The notes under the pieces are model-generated. The model ran no database searches and was not told where the DNA came from. It was given only the letters and a program-made list of their open reading frames with translations. From Lasiosphaeris hirsuta (taxonomy: Eukaryota > Ascomycota > Sordariomycetes > Sordariales > Lasiosphaeriaceae): 64,000 bases of DNA. Positions within the stretch are counted from its first letter, which is position 1. Each line of letters starts with the position of its first letter. The stretch covers positions 2,356,001-2,420,000 of the forward strand of contig JAUKUA010000003.1 in assembly GCA_030549175.1 (NCBI GenBank), written 5' to 3'. Positions 1-12,341 of this stretch are shown piece by piece. Both the position numbers and the translations under genes were made by a program.

Positions 1-2595
1 GTTCCGGAGTCCTAGGGTCGGTGCCTGGAGCTGTCGAGTTCTTCCTCGACCGTGTTGCTGACTGCTCGCCACCAATCGACCTTCCCTGCCCGTTGATCTT
101 GTCCTGGCTTTGATCTCGTCTCGCTCGGTTCTGACTCTTAGACCTGGCTCTCTCCTTTGGCCTAGGCAGATAGAAGCCTGCAGCCTGAAGCTCTTCACTC
201 TCTATCCTAGCCAGCTTATCTCGGTGAATCCATTTCGAGTTGTCGTCGACACCCGGCTCCGCGGGCGTTTCTCCGATTACCCTTTTATGCGGGTTTTTAG
301 CTCGCTCGTCCCTGGCGCCATCGTAGAGGTCCAATAAGCTGTCGGCTGGACTCCCGTTCTCATTGATGCTTCGCGATTTGAGATCCCTGTGGAGGGCTGG
401 AGAGAGGTAGCTTGATTCGCTATTCCTGGCGTTCATGTCGCCAGTGCTGTGTTTTCGCGAAACTGGATCTATGCTTGTGGTGGGACCAAACATGGCGGAA
501 TGTCCATGCTGAGAAGATAGAGAAGGTCGGCTGGAGGGGTATGTGTTTTCGTCGTTTACCATCCCTTTGCTATCCCGCAAAGCCTTCTATGAGAGCCAAT
601 CGTCAACTTGGGTTTTGCAGACACCGTGGGAAGGGCAAGGTGCATTTCTTTTGGTTGCAGCGGCGGCGGCAAACAATGCAAGCAGATGGGGGAAATAGGG
701 AGAGGGGCAGCGTAGAATCGGCACCGTACCTCTGTGTGTCCTGAGATGGCCATATCCCAAGGGTAGCCAGGGCCATGGGAGCTGGAAGGCGGCGTCAACG
801 TCGTCGTGGTCTGGGATACAGCGGCCATGTTTTCATCTGGAGTGGCACGCTGCGGGCGCTGCCTCCCCAGTGCGCGATGATAGAAAATTGGTGGCCAATC
901 AGTGGAAATTACGTGAGTTGAGAGCACGATGTCAATCAAGAATGCAAACGACAAGAAAAGGAGGAGTGCCTGGTCGTCAGGTTGCGCGTCGAGTAGGGAG
1001 TGAGGGTAGCACTTGACGACTTTGTTGTAGGAGATGCACCCAAATGCACTGGGGCTTCGCACTTCGTAGCGAATTCGGTTGCAGTTGCGGTTGCGGCTGC
1101 GGTTGTGGTTGTTTGTCCCTCCTGACGCTCGCCCCGTTTCCTCTCCAGCCTCCTGGCGGGCCCCAAAAAGCGTCAGGCGCTCGTAATCTGTGTTCCCTCG
1201 GGTTTTCCACGCGCCAATTGAGTGTTGGACGTGCCTGGTCTCAGCTGGCCTGGACTGATCTGAACGAGTGTTGCCGATTTGCCTGCAGCTCGGTCGGGTG
1301 GTGTTTCGGTCGCGGAGCGTCGTCAATGACGGCTTGGAGCGCGGATCGCGGTGTCGACGCTCTGCTCCCAAATAACGGCAGCCGGGCAGAAGCCTTAGCC
1401 CGCGAGCTGCTGGGCCTCCTAGACTTTTTCAAGGGGTTGGCGCCACACGGGCTCGGACTTTTCTTTCTCCCCCCTCCCCTGCAATGCCTACGAGGAGATT
1501 TCTGGTTGACTGGCAGATTTGGTAGTGTATTTGGGGTGCAACGCTTCGCCGGTGTGGTGGGAATGATGGGGATGAAAACAGGTGGAAGCCTCCAGGCCAG
1601 TATTTCATTTAGATGAAGTTGAACTTGACCTCTACAGGATGCATCTTCACGATGCAGAGCAGGAGCGCAGGCGGTCCGTGAGCCTGGGGCTGCAGCATCC
1701 CCCTCTTCCTCTCTTTGCTCCCGCGAACAAAAATGGCCTTGCCAGCCAAAAGCAATTCAACCAGTTTTCTGTCCGAGACAATCGACCAGGCGCGGCCAAT
1801 ATCTGGCCTACAATGCAAAAATATACCGACGCAGCAAAGAACGGCCTGGCGTTGAGAAGTCAGTTGAGGCCTGTGAATGGCCGTTTCCAAGAGCGCGGAG
1901 CATTGATTCACTGCTCGGCACAACTCAGCATCGAGGGCAATTTGGTAAGCGAGCGCAGCATTCTTCGAGCGCTACGCTGCGCAAGAGAAAAGGGGTTTAA
2001 AACCCCTCACGTCATCATTGGCCGATGATCAATTTGAAGTGGGCTCAGGAGTTGTGGCTTGGCTCCCATTGTTTGTTTCCAAACCCCTTTCAGTTCACCA
2101 GTCAGGCACCAATCATCTCAAGCGAGTGCCATCAGCCAACCATCAGAGCCCTCAGCACCATCAGAACTACCTCTGCCGATATAACATCTCGCAGCTTTCT
2201 ATCCCAATTTCAATGCATTCTCCTTCATCTTACTATCCATACTATTTGACTCAGTTTATTGTAAAAAGCGTATCCTCCCAAAGCTGATTTAGAGTCCGTC
2301 GGGATTGCAGTGGTCTTGGTTTGAGGTTGGCAACCGATGGATCATCTTGATGTATCATGCTCATTCTACACTTTGAGACTATCGCTCTTGCCAAAAGAGC
2401 AGGCCACCCGCACCTTTCTTTTTGCTGTTCGAGTCCTTAGCAAACACATGGTAATTAAGCTCGACTCAATTGCACACCCTACCTCTTTTAGTTTATTTGA
2501 ACACAACGACCCTTGGGCTGGCATCATTGCAACACCCGTCTCTCTTCCAGTCAACTTACATGCACTTGGTAACCAATGTGTCCTTGCCATTCGGC
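1..2595. other. Left-edge region without a recognised gene
   Basis: I see no open frame that resembles a protein family here. The longest frames are arginine-, serine- and cysteine-rich and overlap one another on both strands, as expected by chance in GC-rich DNA. The stretch may hold the promoter and leader of the decayed phosphoesterase gene that follows, or the untranslated end of a gene outside the window. The only visible structure is a short hexamer array near 1.08 kb, listed separately. Confidence 0.5.
1077..1112 (+). repeat. Imperfect hexanucleotide tandem repeat (GGTTGC-like, 6 units)
   Basis: Six consecutive units read GGTTGC, AGTTGC, GGTTGC, GGCTGC, GGTTGT and GGTTGT. The array produces a cysteine-glycine dipeptide run in one frame, which makes chance reading frames here look longer than they should. 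It is an ordinary microsatellite. Confidence 0.8.
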
Positions 2596-3859
2596 ATGGA
2601 CACTACCTCGCCATCTGCCCCCTCGACTAGGCGGACTCGATTTGTCTGCATCAGCGATACTCATAGCTCCACAGTCAAGCTGCCTAAGGGCGATGTCTTG
2701 ATCCACGCTGGCGACTTGACCAACCAGGGGAGCTATTCAGAAGTAGATCCATCCGCCCTCAAAGCCGAACACGATGGACTCATGAAACTCACCAGCCCTT
2801 CGACAGCTCTCCAAGGCCATGCAATGGCTAGAAAAGGCAGATTTGAGACCAAGATTATCACTGCAGGTATCAAAGGGCCTACCAGCGTGCGGCCTTGATG
2901 ATCACTGCTGATAACCATGACATTACTCTCGATATCCCAGTATGGTCCTCAGTTCCATAACAAAGTGTCTCAGGGTTTTGCAAAGTGTATATCACTACTT
3001 TCCTCCAGCTCTACGGTTACCTATCTTTGCCACGGCTCAACCACTATCCGACTTTGCAACCCGAGTGTCCCTCGGACCAAGTTTACCGTTTTCGGATCCC
3101 CGTATAGTCCTCGAACCGGTCTGTGGGCATTTGGTTACGATCGTCCTGATGCGGCCACGGACACTCCAGGTACTAATTGTGGGACGCGATTCCAACCAAC
3201 ACAGATATACTCATCACCCACACACCGCCCTACACCCATCGTGATTGTGACCCTCTCACTGGGGTTTTGCTTGGTTGCGAGTCCCTTCAAAGGACACTCT
3301 GGCGAGTCCGGCCTCGGCTTCATGTATGTGGTCATATCCATCCTGGAAGGGGTGCTGAGCGCGTGAGATGGAACCCAAGCAAGCCTGGAAACACGATTAC
3401 ATCATGTTGGGAAGACCCAGCTCCGGATTCGAAATCCTCAAAGATGAGTCTTACTAACCTAACGGCTCGCTACGGAAATCAGTCGCTCGACTATTCAGAG
3501 CGGTACGAACCCCATGCCACTGGTAGCCACCCGATGTCAGACACAGCACTGGACCCGGCCCGACGCTCCCATGCAGCTCACCTACCACTCCACCTGGGAA
3601 GTTTCAGCCCTCGGGCCCAAACGACCGGGTAGAGCGAAAGAGCCTCTCTGAGGCCAGCAACCCCTCCAGTGTTACACCCGCTGCCGGGACTGAGTTGGCT
3701 ACCAACACGTCGGGTCCTGCTGCTGACGAGGGCCGGATGGGTCGACGAGAGACTTGTATCGTCAACTGTGCCATCATGGCTACTAACTGGCCTCACGAAA
3801 GGGGCAAAAAGCTCAGCAAACCGATTGTTGTCGATTTGGATCTACCCGTCCAGAGATGA
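2596..3859 (+). pseudogene. Decayed calcineurin-like metallophosphoesterase
   Basis: The reading frame starts at 2596 and carries pieces of a metallophosphoesterase of the small fungal/MPPED (239FB) type, but in shifting frames. Visible in order are CISDTH (metal-binding D-x-H), HAGDLTNQG (GD motif), a damaged NHD block read as ADNHD near 2912, FTVFGSPYSP with WAFGYD, then in another frame THTPPYTHRD and HVCGHIHPGRGAERVRW (3177-3368), and in a third frame the C-terminal block beginning ETCIVNCAIMATNWPH (3749-3859). An intron after GSYSE (about 2744-2800) is plausible. Further changes cannot be explained by GT-AG introns: a missing base near 2855, a shift between 2935 and 2955, another between 3150 and 3177, and stops between 3630 and 3737. 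Family members hydrolyse phosphoesters with two metals; this copy should not make a full protein. Sequencing error at several places is the alternative. Confidence 0.75.
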
Positions 3860-6800
3860 CACTTGGACGCGCTATGCCACTTGCTTCCACCAATGTGGTC
3901 GCCTCGCTGGCAAAAGATGGTCGGCTGACGTATAATGATGCCGAGCTCACTGGCATGAACAACGTGTTAGGCGTTTGCCGAGCGCGTGTGTTGGACCTAC
4001 GCAATTCGGCAGCATGTCCCTTTCATGGTCCCAAAAGCTCGAGGAAGGTACCTGTCTCCATATGGCCTCTTCTTGGTTGGACTATTATTATCATTACGTA
4101 TTGTGTAGTGTCCTCGTTGCTTGGGTTGGTACCTTAGATAATCTATTGAAAGCTACGACTGAATACACACACTTGTTCGCCTAGGGCGAGCCGTGAGCCG
4201 GTTGCCCCGAATACTTTATCGCGTCTATCGGAATTGTCATTGGCAAACGAGACTGCTAGGGCGGCACTGGATCGGGGATGGCGGGAGACATAGCCACTCC
4301 TGTTCCCGTCTTCCTATCATGATGGCAGCGATGATAGAAATTACGGCAAACCTTTGCTAAAGCTCGTAAGCATGGGTCGCCGAACATATACCAGCAGACT
4401 TGCAGACATGCTCTTCTGAAACGCCTGAACGTTGGTTTCTCGTTTCCATATCCGCAAACACGCGAAAATGATGGCGCCTCGAGGCACCATCTCGTGCTTC
4501 GGACCTTGCTCCCGCCATGTTGCCACAAAGGGCCGTCAACTCCTGGGCTTGCGCAGGCAATTCACTTCCCCGGAACGTAAAGGCAGCATCTCATGTCAAG
4601 CTAAGGTGGCCGAACCTGGCGAAGCCTGCTATTTTGGGGATTATGTGGGTAATCCCCGCGAATTACCCCCAGAAATGCGTCGATCTGGAGCTCAATTCGT
4701 AGGCCAGCGTGGCCAGATGGGTCGGGGAGAAGTCGTCAGCAGGAGCCCGCCCTTATCCTGCCCCGGTCTGCTAGACCATCATTCTCCTAGCTCGGCAGTA
4801 TCAAGTCACTTGATCGAAGGCTTACTACTGCAGACACCGGCATGTTATCCAATGAAAAAGGCCCAGACTAGCGGAAAGCCTGCGCTAGCCTCAGAATCAA
4901 CTCCGGTTTCCCCTTGAGCGCAGCTAACGCAACACAAGACCAACACTTCTACCTACGCCTTCTTTCCGGCCCTGGTTTCCCCAGGTTGTTGGAAGTGAAT
5001 ACGGGGTGGGCGGTGGGGAGGGCAAGATACTCACTCGCAAGAGCCGCGAAGTTCAAGGGGAGCAGAAGAGGCACAGACAGCAACAGTTATTGGTTGGTGT
5101 TCGGGAGCAGCGCTTCTAGAATTCATAACAGCCAATCGCCTGGTCTCTGTTACAATGTTACGATGCAAATGCAGGTTGCACCAGCCGGCACAGTAACTCA
5201 ACTCCCAGCTTCATGCGTGATGTTTGCGCCATTTTGTCGTGGGGACCTGTCGCGGTCCAATGGTAACGACATGAGTACGGTGCTCTGCACAGGTGCCTTA
5301 GGGGACACTCATAGATAAACTTACTGCAATGGATACGACAAAGACGGCGAAGTCAGCTTCCACACCGGACGATCGGTTGAGAATATTGTGTCGCATTTTA
5401 CTCCCGCGTATCGTCCGCTACTGCCCAGCCGCTTCCCACTCGTAGCCCCTTAATCAAGATGATGTCAAACTTTGACCAACTGACAGAGCAGAGTTGAAAC
5501 AGTATCCAGGGCATTTGCAGCCTTTGCAGCACATGAGGACAAGGAAAACTTAGAGATAAGTGAGAAACGGGCAGAAAGGTATCGCTGCGCTGATGGACGT
5601 CACTATCAACAGCAGGGCTCACCGCCATGATGGCAACGGCGCACAGCATTGGCCCCGCCGTCAACTCGTCACGGATTGGCGGGCAGAAGAGAGCTTGCTC
5701 CGTCTTACCCCTCCACGAGAAACCGTCCCACCCAGTATGGTTGTTTTTTTTTTTGTTGATAGGTGATATACCCCACGGACGGAGTGTGCACTATGTGCTC
5801 ACGAGGGCCCACAAGTGTCACCCGTTGACACTCGCAGCCAGGGCAGGAACGTGACATGCAGCGATAATTAATCCGGTGCTGTGGCAGCTCAAGGGGTCCT
5901 TGGAGAGGGTGTGTCTTGATGGGTCCGAATGGAGCATGGCACGAGGAGGGGCTGGGAGGGTCCAAGAGGGGTACCTACCTGTAAAGATTGGCGGGGTAAC
6001 ATGTCAATGGGCTCTGGATCATGACTCGCTGCAGCCGGGCCTCTCCTGAGTGCTGCAGAACGCAGAGCGCAGAACGCCAAGCCACGGTCGGAAGAACGGC
6101 TTATTCGAATATCGTGGGGAGCGGGCTTCTGCCTCGTCAAGGTCAGATGGCGAAGATACCCAAGACCGACACTCGATAACGCTGAAACATGGTTCGCGGG
6201 TTTAGAGCCTTTTTGACACATCATGTTGTGATGGGAGAAGAGGCTGTGTGAGGATGCTGGAGGATGCTGAAGCTTGTGAGCTTGTTAGCCAGTCCAGTCC
6301 AGGTCCGTCTCTGGCCCCGGAAGCTAGGCCAGCCCGCGACCAACCTTTCCTCAGGCAGAGATATCTGGCTCCAGTCACAACAAACAACTCGAACGGATTG
6401 ATCCGCGATGGGAGGAAGATCAGAAGAGCTGGGGGTTCGATCGGCTGCCGCTCCCTGGGCCCCCGCGGCCGCCGAGACGACTGGACCGTGGACTGCCGGT
6501 ATCTGCAGATTCGGGGTCGAACGATTGGCGGCCATGGGTTCCCCACTCCCCCTCGGTTGGCCTTCGACGAGACACCGCTTGCCCAGGTTTAGTGGCCCAC
6601 CGGTGACTGGCTGGTGACTGGCTGGGGAGGCGACCGCAGGAGAGACACAATCGTCGAGGGAGGGGTTGAATCTCGCTGTTGAATGGTCAATAGTGACCCT
6701 CTATCTCGCGTCATCCGCACCCGTCGTGGTTGGTTCCACCGGCCCTTTCACTTGAAGCCCCAGCGGCGGCCCTCGTGGTCAGTGCCACCTGGGTGAGGAG

Positions 6801-9800
6801 GCACGGGAGGGTGGGAGGCAAGAGGGGTTGCTGAGGGCCGCTGAGGCTCACCGCGGATCACGGGCCTCAAGACGCGAAACCTAGCAAGCCGGCCCTGGAT
6901 ACGATACCTGGATACTTCCCGATGAGCAAGCAGCATCTCGTTTCGTAATTTTGTGAATGGCAACACCGCGCGCGCGCGCCCGCTGAAGTCAGTCTGTACC
7001 TGCTTCTCGGTCCTCGACGAGGCCGCAGGCTATCGGATGGGGGGCGGTTGATGATGTGCCCCGCGATACAACTGTGTTTGCTGGACCCTGACTCTCCACC
7101 GGACTTCAACTCGCCCCCCTCCCCCCCAAAAAGCAACAATTCAGACTCGTCCCATGTGCGCCGGCGCCCAACTCTAGAAGCACGAACACCACGGCTAATA
7201 GGGATGTAACTAGCCTCAGAACCGGAGGACAAAGTGCGGCCACATGCAGACATTGGCTCTGGTTTGTCAATCAGGAGCAGAGGTGCTACTGGCTTCTGTT
7301 CTTCTCGGGGCAGTCGCTAACGGAGGGAGCCAGTCGTGATGGACTTGTCTCCTGCAGGACATCAAAATGGAAAGGTAATGGTCAACGAGTCCACAGAGCC
7401 GGGGCCAAGTCGCCTCGCGTCTGCGTGTGCTGGCCCTGTGTCCGTGGCCTCGTGGAGGTCGGACAGGCCCCAAGGCTCACGAAGACGGCCACGAACCGCT
7501 GCAGGACAGGCGCGCTTCGACATGACTGACGGCTTCTGCTCCCAACTCTGCACCTTTCATTGCTCTATATTTCGAGTCCTGGATGATGACTTGGATGGCG
7601 AATGCAAGCACAACTCTCGACGAGGCTTTCGAGCGAATGGCTAATAGGTGGGGTGGTGCACCTACCATGGCGTTACCATGGCGTTAGCATGTCGTGAGAT
7701 GCGCAAGCTGCGCTGGTTGCTCGGAGGTGAGGGACCGGAATGGAACTCGTGATTCCAGCACCAGGATAAACATCAGCTCGTCTTAAACCAGCTGTCCAGC
7801 CCACACATCGAGGCGGCATCCGTGGCAGTTCCAAGCGCTCTGGCGCTGCTCCAAGTGCGATTCTCGCTGGCGGAGGCACGCTCCAGCGCAGCTCAACGGG
7901 CATGCTATGCTGCCGAAACCAAGGCCCCTAAGCCGCTTATGCATCTTTCAGCCATTCGTGGTAGTCCAAGGCTGGCTGACTGAATCCGCGAGCCCCGTCC
8001 CTCGGTCCATCGCCTCACTTGATCATTTTCCCCTGCTCAACATCGAGACTTTCTCCCTCCCTGTTGTGGTTTGGTCTGGCCGGTCGCGGACACGATCGAG
8101 TGCCGGGCGGCCGATGACATCCCGATGGAGTCCTCGCAAGCAAAAGCATGGCGGAATTACAAGCAGAGAGACCTTCGCCATTGCTCGTTGCTGGGAAGCC
8201 TGAGGAGCCGACTTTCACCGCCATTATCTGATTTGCGGCGCATGAACCAACCAACTGCGGCGGAATACTGCGTAATCGTATACCGGTATCAGTTGGGCTC
8301 GTCATGGTTCCTGTGGCTTTGCCTGACATAATCATTTGTCTCTTTACACATCGCTTCCAGACATCGGCATTGACGATCTCGCGGATGCTTGGACGTTCAT
8401 GCGCTTTCTTGACATGTCGCCGGTTTCTAGCGATGGGGCCAGGACTCGAACAGCACCCAACGATACGCTCAATCAGGCCGTCACGTCAAATTGCCACAAT
8501 GGGGGAAAACTACCTCGTCGACCTCCTCTTGGGGTTACGCAGTGCGAGAGGGGTGCCCCCCTCGCCACCACAGCCACCTTTCGGAACGCGGAAGGGTACC
8601 TGGGCATGCACCTCAGTAGTTGCCCGGGTTTGGGGTGCGAATCGAAGGGTTTTCAGGCGACCGAGATGCGACACGACTGCGCCCCATCGAGGGTTATGTT
8701 TCTGTTCATGTCAATTCACAGAGCTCTTGCTCAATTCTGACGTTTCCGCAGTCTTGAGTCACCGGACAGACAGGGACCTGCTGCTCTTGGATGTCACTTG
8801 GCTGGGCAGTGATAGGATACTATGATTGTATATGATCCACGAGCCGTAAAGTCGTACGCAGGATAGTGGCGAGCTGCGCAGGTCTGTTATACCGAACCAC
8901 ATGCCTCTTGCTCTGGAACCCGTAAAGCCGGGCTGGGGTCGCTCCGATTGACGCCGCTCCGAGGAGATCTTGGGACGAATCCTTCGAATATACGGATTCC
9001 ATTAATCTCTAGGGGCAGTGGAACCCTGTGCAATAACCAAGAGGCAGACAGGCAGACGACAGTTGATGGTTGAGAGTCAACGGCCAACGCCGACAATCCA
9101 CCTTTCTCAAACTCCAGCCACAACTCGCAACACGCAACAGCTACCCCGCCACAGGTGATTGTCGTCCTTTTTGTCTGTAGTGTATGGCAAAAGCGGAGCG
9201 GTGCTGTGCCAGAGCGCGCGTCTGTTGTGGGAGTTTCGTGGGAGTCCCGTGGGCTGAGGGGAATACAAGCAAGAGCGCAAAGCCAAGGTAGGCACTCTGG
9301 CCTCAGGCTCAGCTTTTTGCCGACTCGTGGAGCTGCGTCGTTAGCGGCGAGGGCGACAGCTGAGAGACAGAAGCCGACAGAAGAGAAGGGACGGCCGCGA
9401 TAAACCCTGGAACTGGCGCAAACGTCGGATGCCGTAAGCCAACCGAAAGCAGGAAAGCCTCAAGTCTGACGGGCCAGTAACGAGGGCTGCCCCGGTCTTG
9501 GATGACCCACAACACCTTTACCACTCCACAACGCCCACAACGCCCACCAAGCCCACAGGGCCCGCTCCTCTCCCCTCAGAGGCCCGCTGCAGTGGCAGGG
9601 GAGTGCCCACCTCACACGCTTGGAGGTGCTTGGTGCTTGGTTGCCCACACTGCCCACCACGATCCCAGCGGGCCAGTCAGGGAAAGGTGCCTCTCACGCA
9701 GCGCTCCCGTCGCCCCCCCATCACCTAACATCAGCCAAAGCATCAGCCCGTTCAAAGTCCTCGTCCCCCCCTCACCCACCCGCCGTGGCCGCCCGCCCGA

Positions 9801-10533
9801 CAAGTTATTTGCCAACTTCAGGTTGCCCAGCGCAGCTGACTTCATCATCCCATTCACTCATTCTCCTTCTCGTCACCGTCTTTTTTTTTTCTTTAGCAAT
9901 ACAGAAGCATCCCGTCAACACTGACTTGAGCCTGGCCGGGACCTTGGGCTGGCCCTGACCGTCTTCGCAGCCGGTCGACCAACCTCGACCCATTTCTCCA
10001 CTCCACTGTTTTGCTTAGCAACGCTGTCTCACGCGCAATCACGATCCCGAGGGAACAACAAAACAACCAGTCCATGACCCAGACCCTGACCCTGACCCTG
10101 ACCCCGACCCCGACCCCGACCCACGACCTGATCAAGCAAGCAAGCACTCCAGTCCACCAAATCGTCGCCGGGTACTCCCTCCTTTGTCGCTACGGATATC
10201 CCTTGTATACCTTGGACACCACCCCCTCGATCCCATTTCTTCCCCCTCGCTGCTCCACCCCTCGACAATACTTCCCCCCCAACAGGGCCTTTCGTCCAGC
10301 CAACTCCTCCCGGATTCCGGTCGCTTCTTTGGACTAGCAACCGTCAACCTCTCCGTCCCTTTCCTTTCCTATCGACTTGGATCAACGCCCTGATGCAATA
10401 GCCGCTTCGTTTCGACAGCCGGTTGCTGCTCTCACCAACTAGCAGGTCGATACAATTGAGCCGCCGTTCCGCTCACTCGGCTCCGCTACCATCCTCAAGT
10501 TGGATCTGCTCTTCCTAACGGGCTATATTCAAT
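3860..10533. other. 6.7-kb gene-poor region
   Basis: I recognise no protein-coding gene here. Open frames are short, mutually overlapping and compositionally biased. The last kilobase, from about 9.5 kb, is rich in CCCACC/CCCGAC and pyrimidine tracts and lies directly upstream of the J-domain gene, so it probably contains that gene's promoter and leader. Small tandem duplications are visible: a 12-mer GGTGACTGGCTG twice near 6603, CCATGGCGTTA twice near 7667, and a CG run near 6967-6980. None points to a transposon. Confidence 0.5.
10081..10126 (+). repeat. CCCTGA/CCCCGA hexamer tandem array
   Basis: Six or seven hexamer units follow one another. The first three read CCTGAC and the next three CCCGAC, so the array has two homogeneous halves differing by one T-to-C change. 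It lies about 400 bp upstream of the J-domain start codon. It resembles a telomere repeat at first sight, but the unit is not CCCTAA. Confidence 0.85.
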
Positions 10534-12341
10534 ATGAGCTCCCTCCCGCCAGATCCGTGGAAAGCCTTAGGTGTCGATAAGACAGCCGACAAGTCCGAGA
10601 TTCGGACTGCGTACAAGAAGCTCGTTCTAAAGTGTCATCCAGACAAGGTCCAAGACCCCACTCTCAAGGCGCAGAAGCAAGAAGAATTCCAAAAAGTCCA
10701 GCAGGCGTATGAGCTGCTCAACGATGACGCTGAAAGGACAAAATACGAGGAGCAAGTCAAGCTCATGGAGCTGCGTAAGCAGGCCGCCATGATGAAGAAC
10801 ATGCCCAACTCCTCAGCCACCCGCACTCCTCCGAGGGCCTACGAGATCCGAACTGCAGAACCTAGACATAAGAGCTCGACGCCATCAAGCGGGGCCAAAG
10901 CCTATCCGTATAACCAATCTCACTCGCGGTCGCACGAAGAGATGCCTTCTCGCGGATATCAAATGTTTGATGAAACAGAAAAGCATCCTCGGCGAACGAC
11001 GAGCTACGAAAAACCAACAAGGCGCGATGACGAGCGCAGGGATAAAGACGACCGTAGGCGTAGCAAGAGGGAAGAAGAGGACGGCTTCAGGATACGAGAA
11101 ACCAACCGCGAAAAGGAACTTCAGAGGGAAATCCGGGAGAGGGAAGAAAAGGAACGGGAACGAGAAGCCCGGAGAACCGAGAGAAAGCGGAATGAGCGAG
11201 ATCAGAAGGAGCGCGAAAAGGAAAGACTTCGCGCGACTGACGATAAGGCTCGTCGACAAAAGTCACCGTACATCGAGGACTACGAGGCTGCCGCCGAGGA
11301 GGCGCGATTCGCCAACGCCTCTAAGCAAGAAAAGAAGAGGTCAGGAAGCAAAAAGCCTTATGAGGCCCGCGAACGCGAGCGCGAGAGAGAGCCTGTGGTG
11401 CGTGAGAAGTCGACCACCTCCCGCCGTGACCCCTCACCGCATATCGAGACAGTTCAGCCGCCGCCAGCTGTACCGCCAGCCCCCGATCAAAAGCTGGCAG
11501 ACAACCTCTTCAGCGCCGCCAACTACATCGAACGGTCGAGGGGCGCTCCCCCGGCGGCGGCATTTTCGAGATCTCAGCAAGAGGGTTTCTTTACCCCTCC
11601 AGTTCCAACACCCCCGCCCGTTGAATTTGACGACGATCGCCGTGCGTCGGCCCGTGTTGCTGGGCGTCGCTCCTCCCACGAAGCTTCCAAATCCAAAGAA
11701 AAGCTTTCTTCTTCTCACTCATCATCTCATAAACATCTCGGCGACATGATGGAGGCGGCGGCTCTGCCTCCTAAGATCCGCACGGTGCCGTCACTTTCAA
11801 AATCAGCAACCACCCCCCTCTTGTACCAGAGTCACCTCCCCGCGTAAGCCGGACAAACACCAGTGAATTTCCTCGGCCCATTCCCCAACCACCCGCTTTC
11901 TCTCGGACCCAAACGTGGGCTGCCGGCAGCGAAGATGTGCGGCCAAACCCCGCGTTTTCCCGAACACAAACGTGGGGTCCGAACGGAGAAGATCGTCATC
12001 ATGAGTACTATGACCTAGAAGGCAACTCTGACGACGATCGTGGCCACCGTCACTCCCGGCGGAGTGGCCGACGCACCGCTCGGTCGCCGGAGCAGTCGGT
12101 CCGATATAAGGTTTCCGCCGATGGCAAGTCGTCTCGGGTGGAGGCCCAGTATCCGTACGGCGAGTCCCCGACTTCCCGGAGGTCGTACGCCCATGATGGT
12201 ATCGACTCCCGCTCACCTGGCACATATCCTTCTCATCTCAAAGTGGCCGAATCCAAGGCCTATAGTTATCAAGATGTAAAGTACGCCGACACTTCGTACG
12301 GCTACTCGTCGCACGACCAGTATCCCCCAGTGTACGCGTGA
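10534..12341 (+). CDS. DnaJ (J-domain) protein with charged, disordered tail; single-base frameshift in a C6 run
   Basis: Residues 1-72 form a J domain with the diagnostic HPD at 35-37 (CHPDK), which in this family stimulates the ATPase of an Hsp70 partner. The region after residue 80 is low-complexity and very rich in Arg, Glu and Lys (RERE-type repeats at about 190-270), then Ser/Pro-rich, as in nuclear or RNA-associated J proteins. There is no zinc-finger or G/F region, so it is a type III J protein. The first frame stops at 11847. The downstream frame to 12341 continues the same compositional style and repeats the motif AFSRTQTW twice (from about 11890 and 11950). Adding one C to the run 11813-11818 joins the two frames into about 602 residues. 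No usable GT-AG intron lies at the junction, so either the base call is short or the tail is truncated to 437 residues. The client Hsp70 and pathway are unknown. Confidence 0.8.

Noticed and set aside
556..1371. 271-codon frame on the minus strand
   Set aside because: Low complexity, Arg/Ser/Thr-rich, lengthened by the hexamer repeat, overlaps equally long frames on the other strand, and matches no family.
8430..8462. Reverse B-box-like word GGACTCGAAC
   Set aside because: The flanking bases do not pair as a T-arm and no A box lies at the right distance.
10081..10126. Interstitial telomere repeat
   Set aside because: The unit is CCCTGA/CCCCGA, not CCCTAA; it is a plain microsatellite.
10967..11749. 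260-codon alternative frame within the J-domain gene
   Set aside because: Arg/Lys-rich by-product of the RE-repeat codons; the J-domain frame explains the region.
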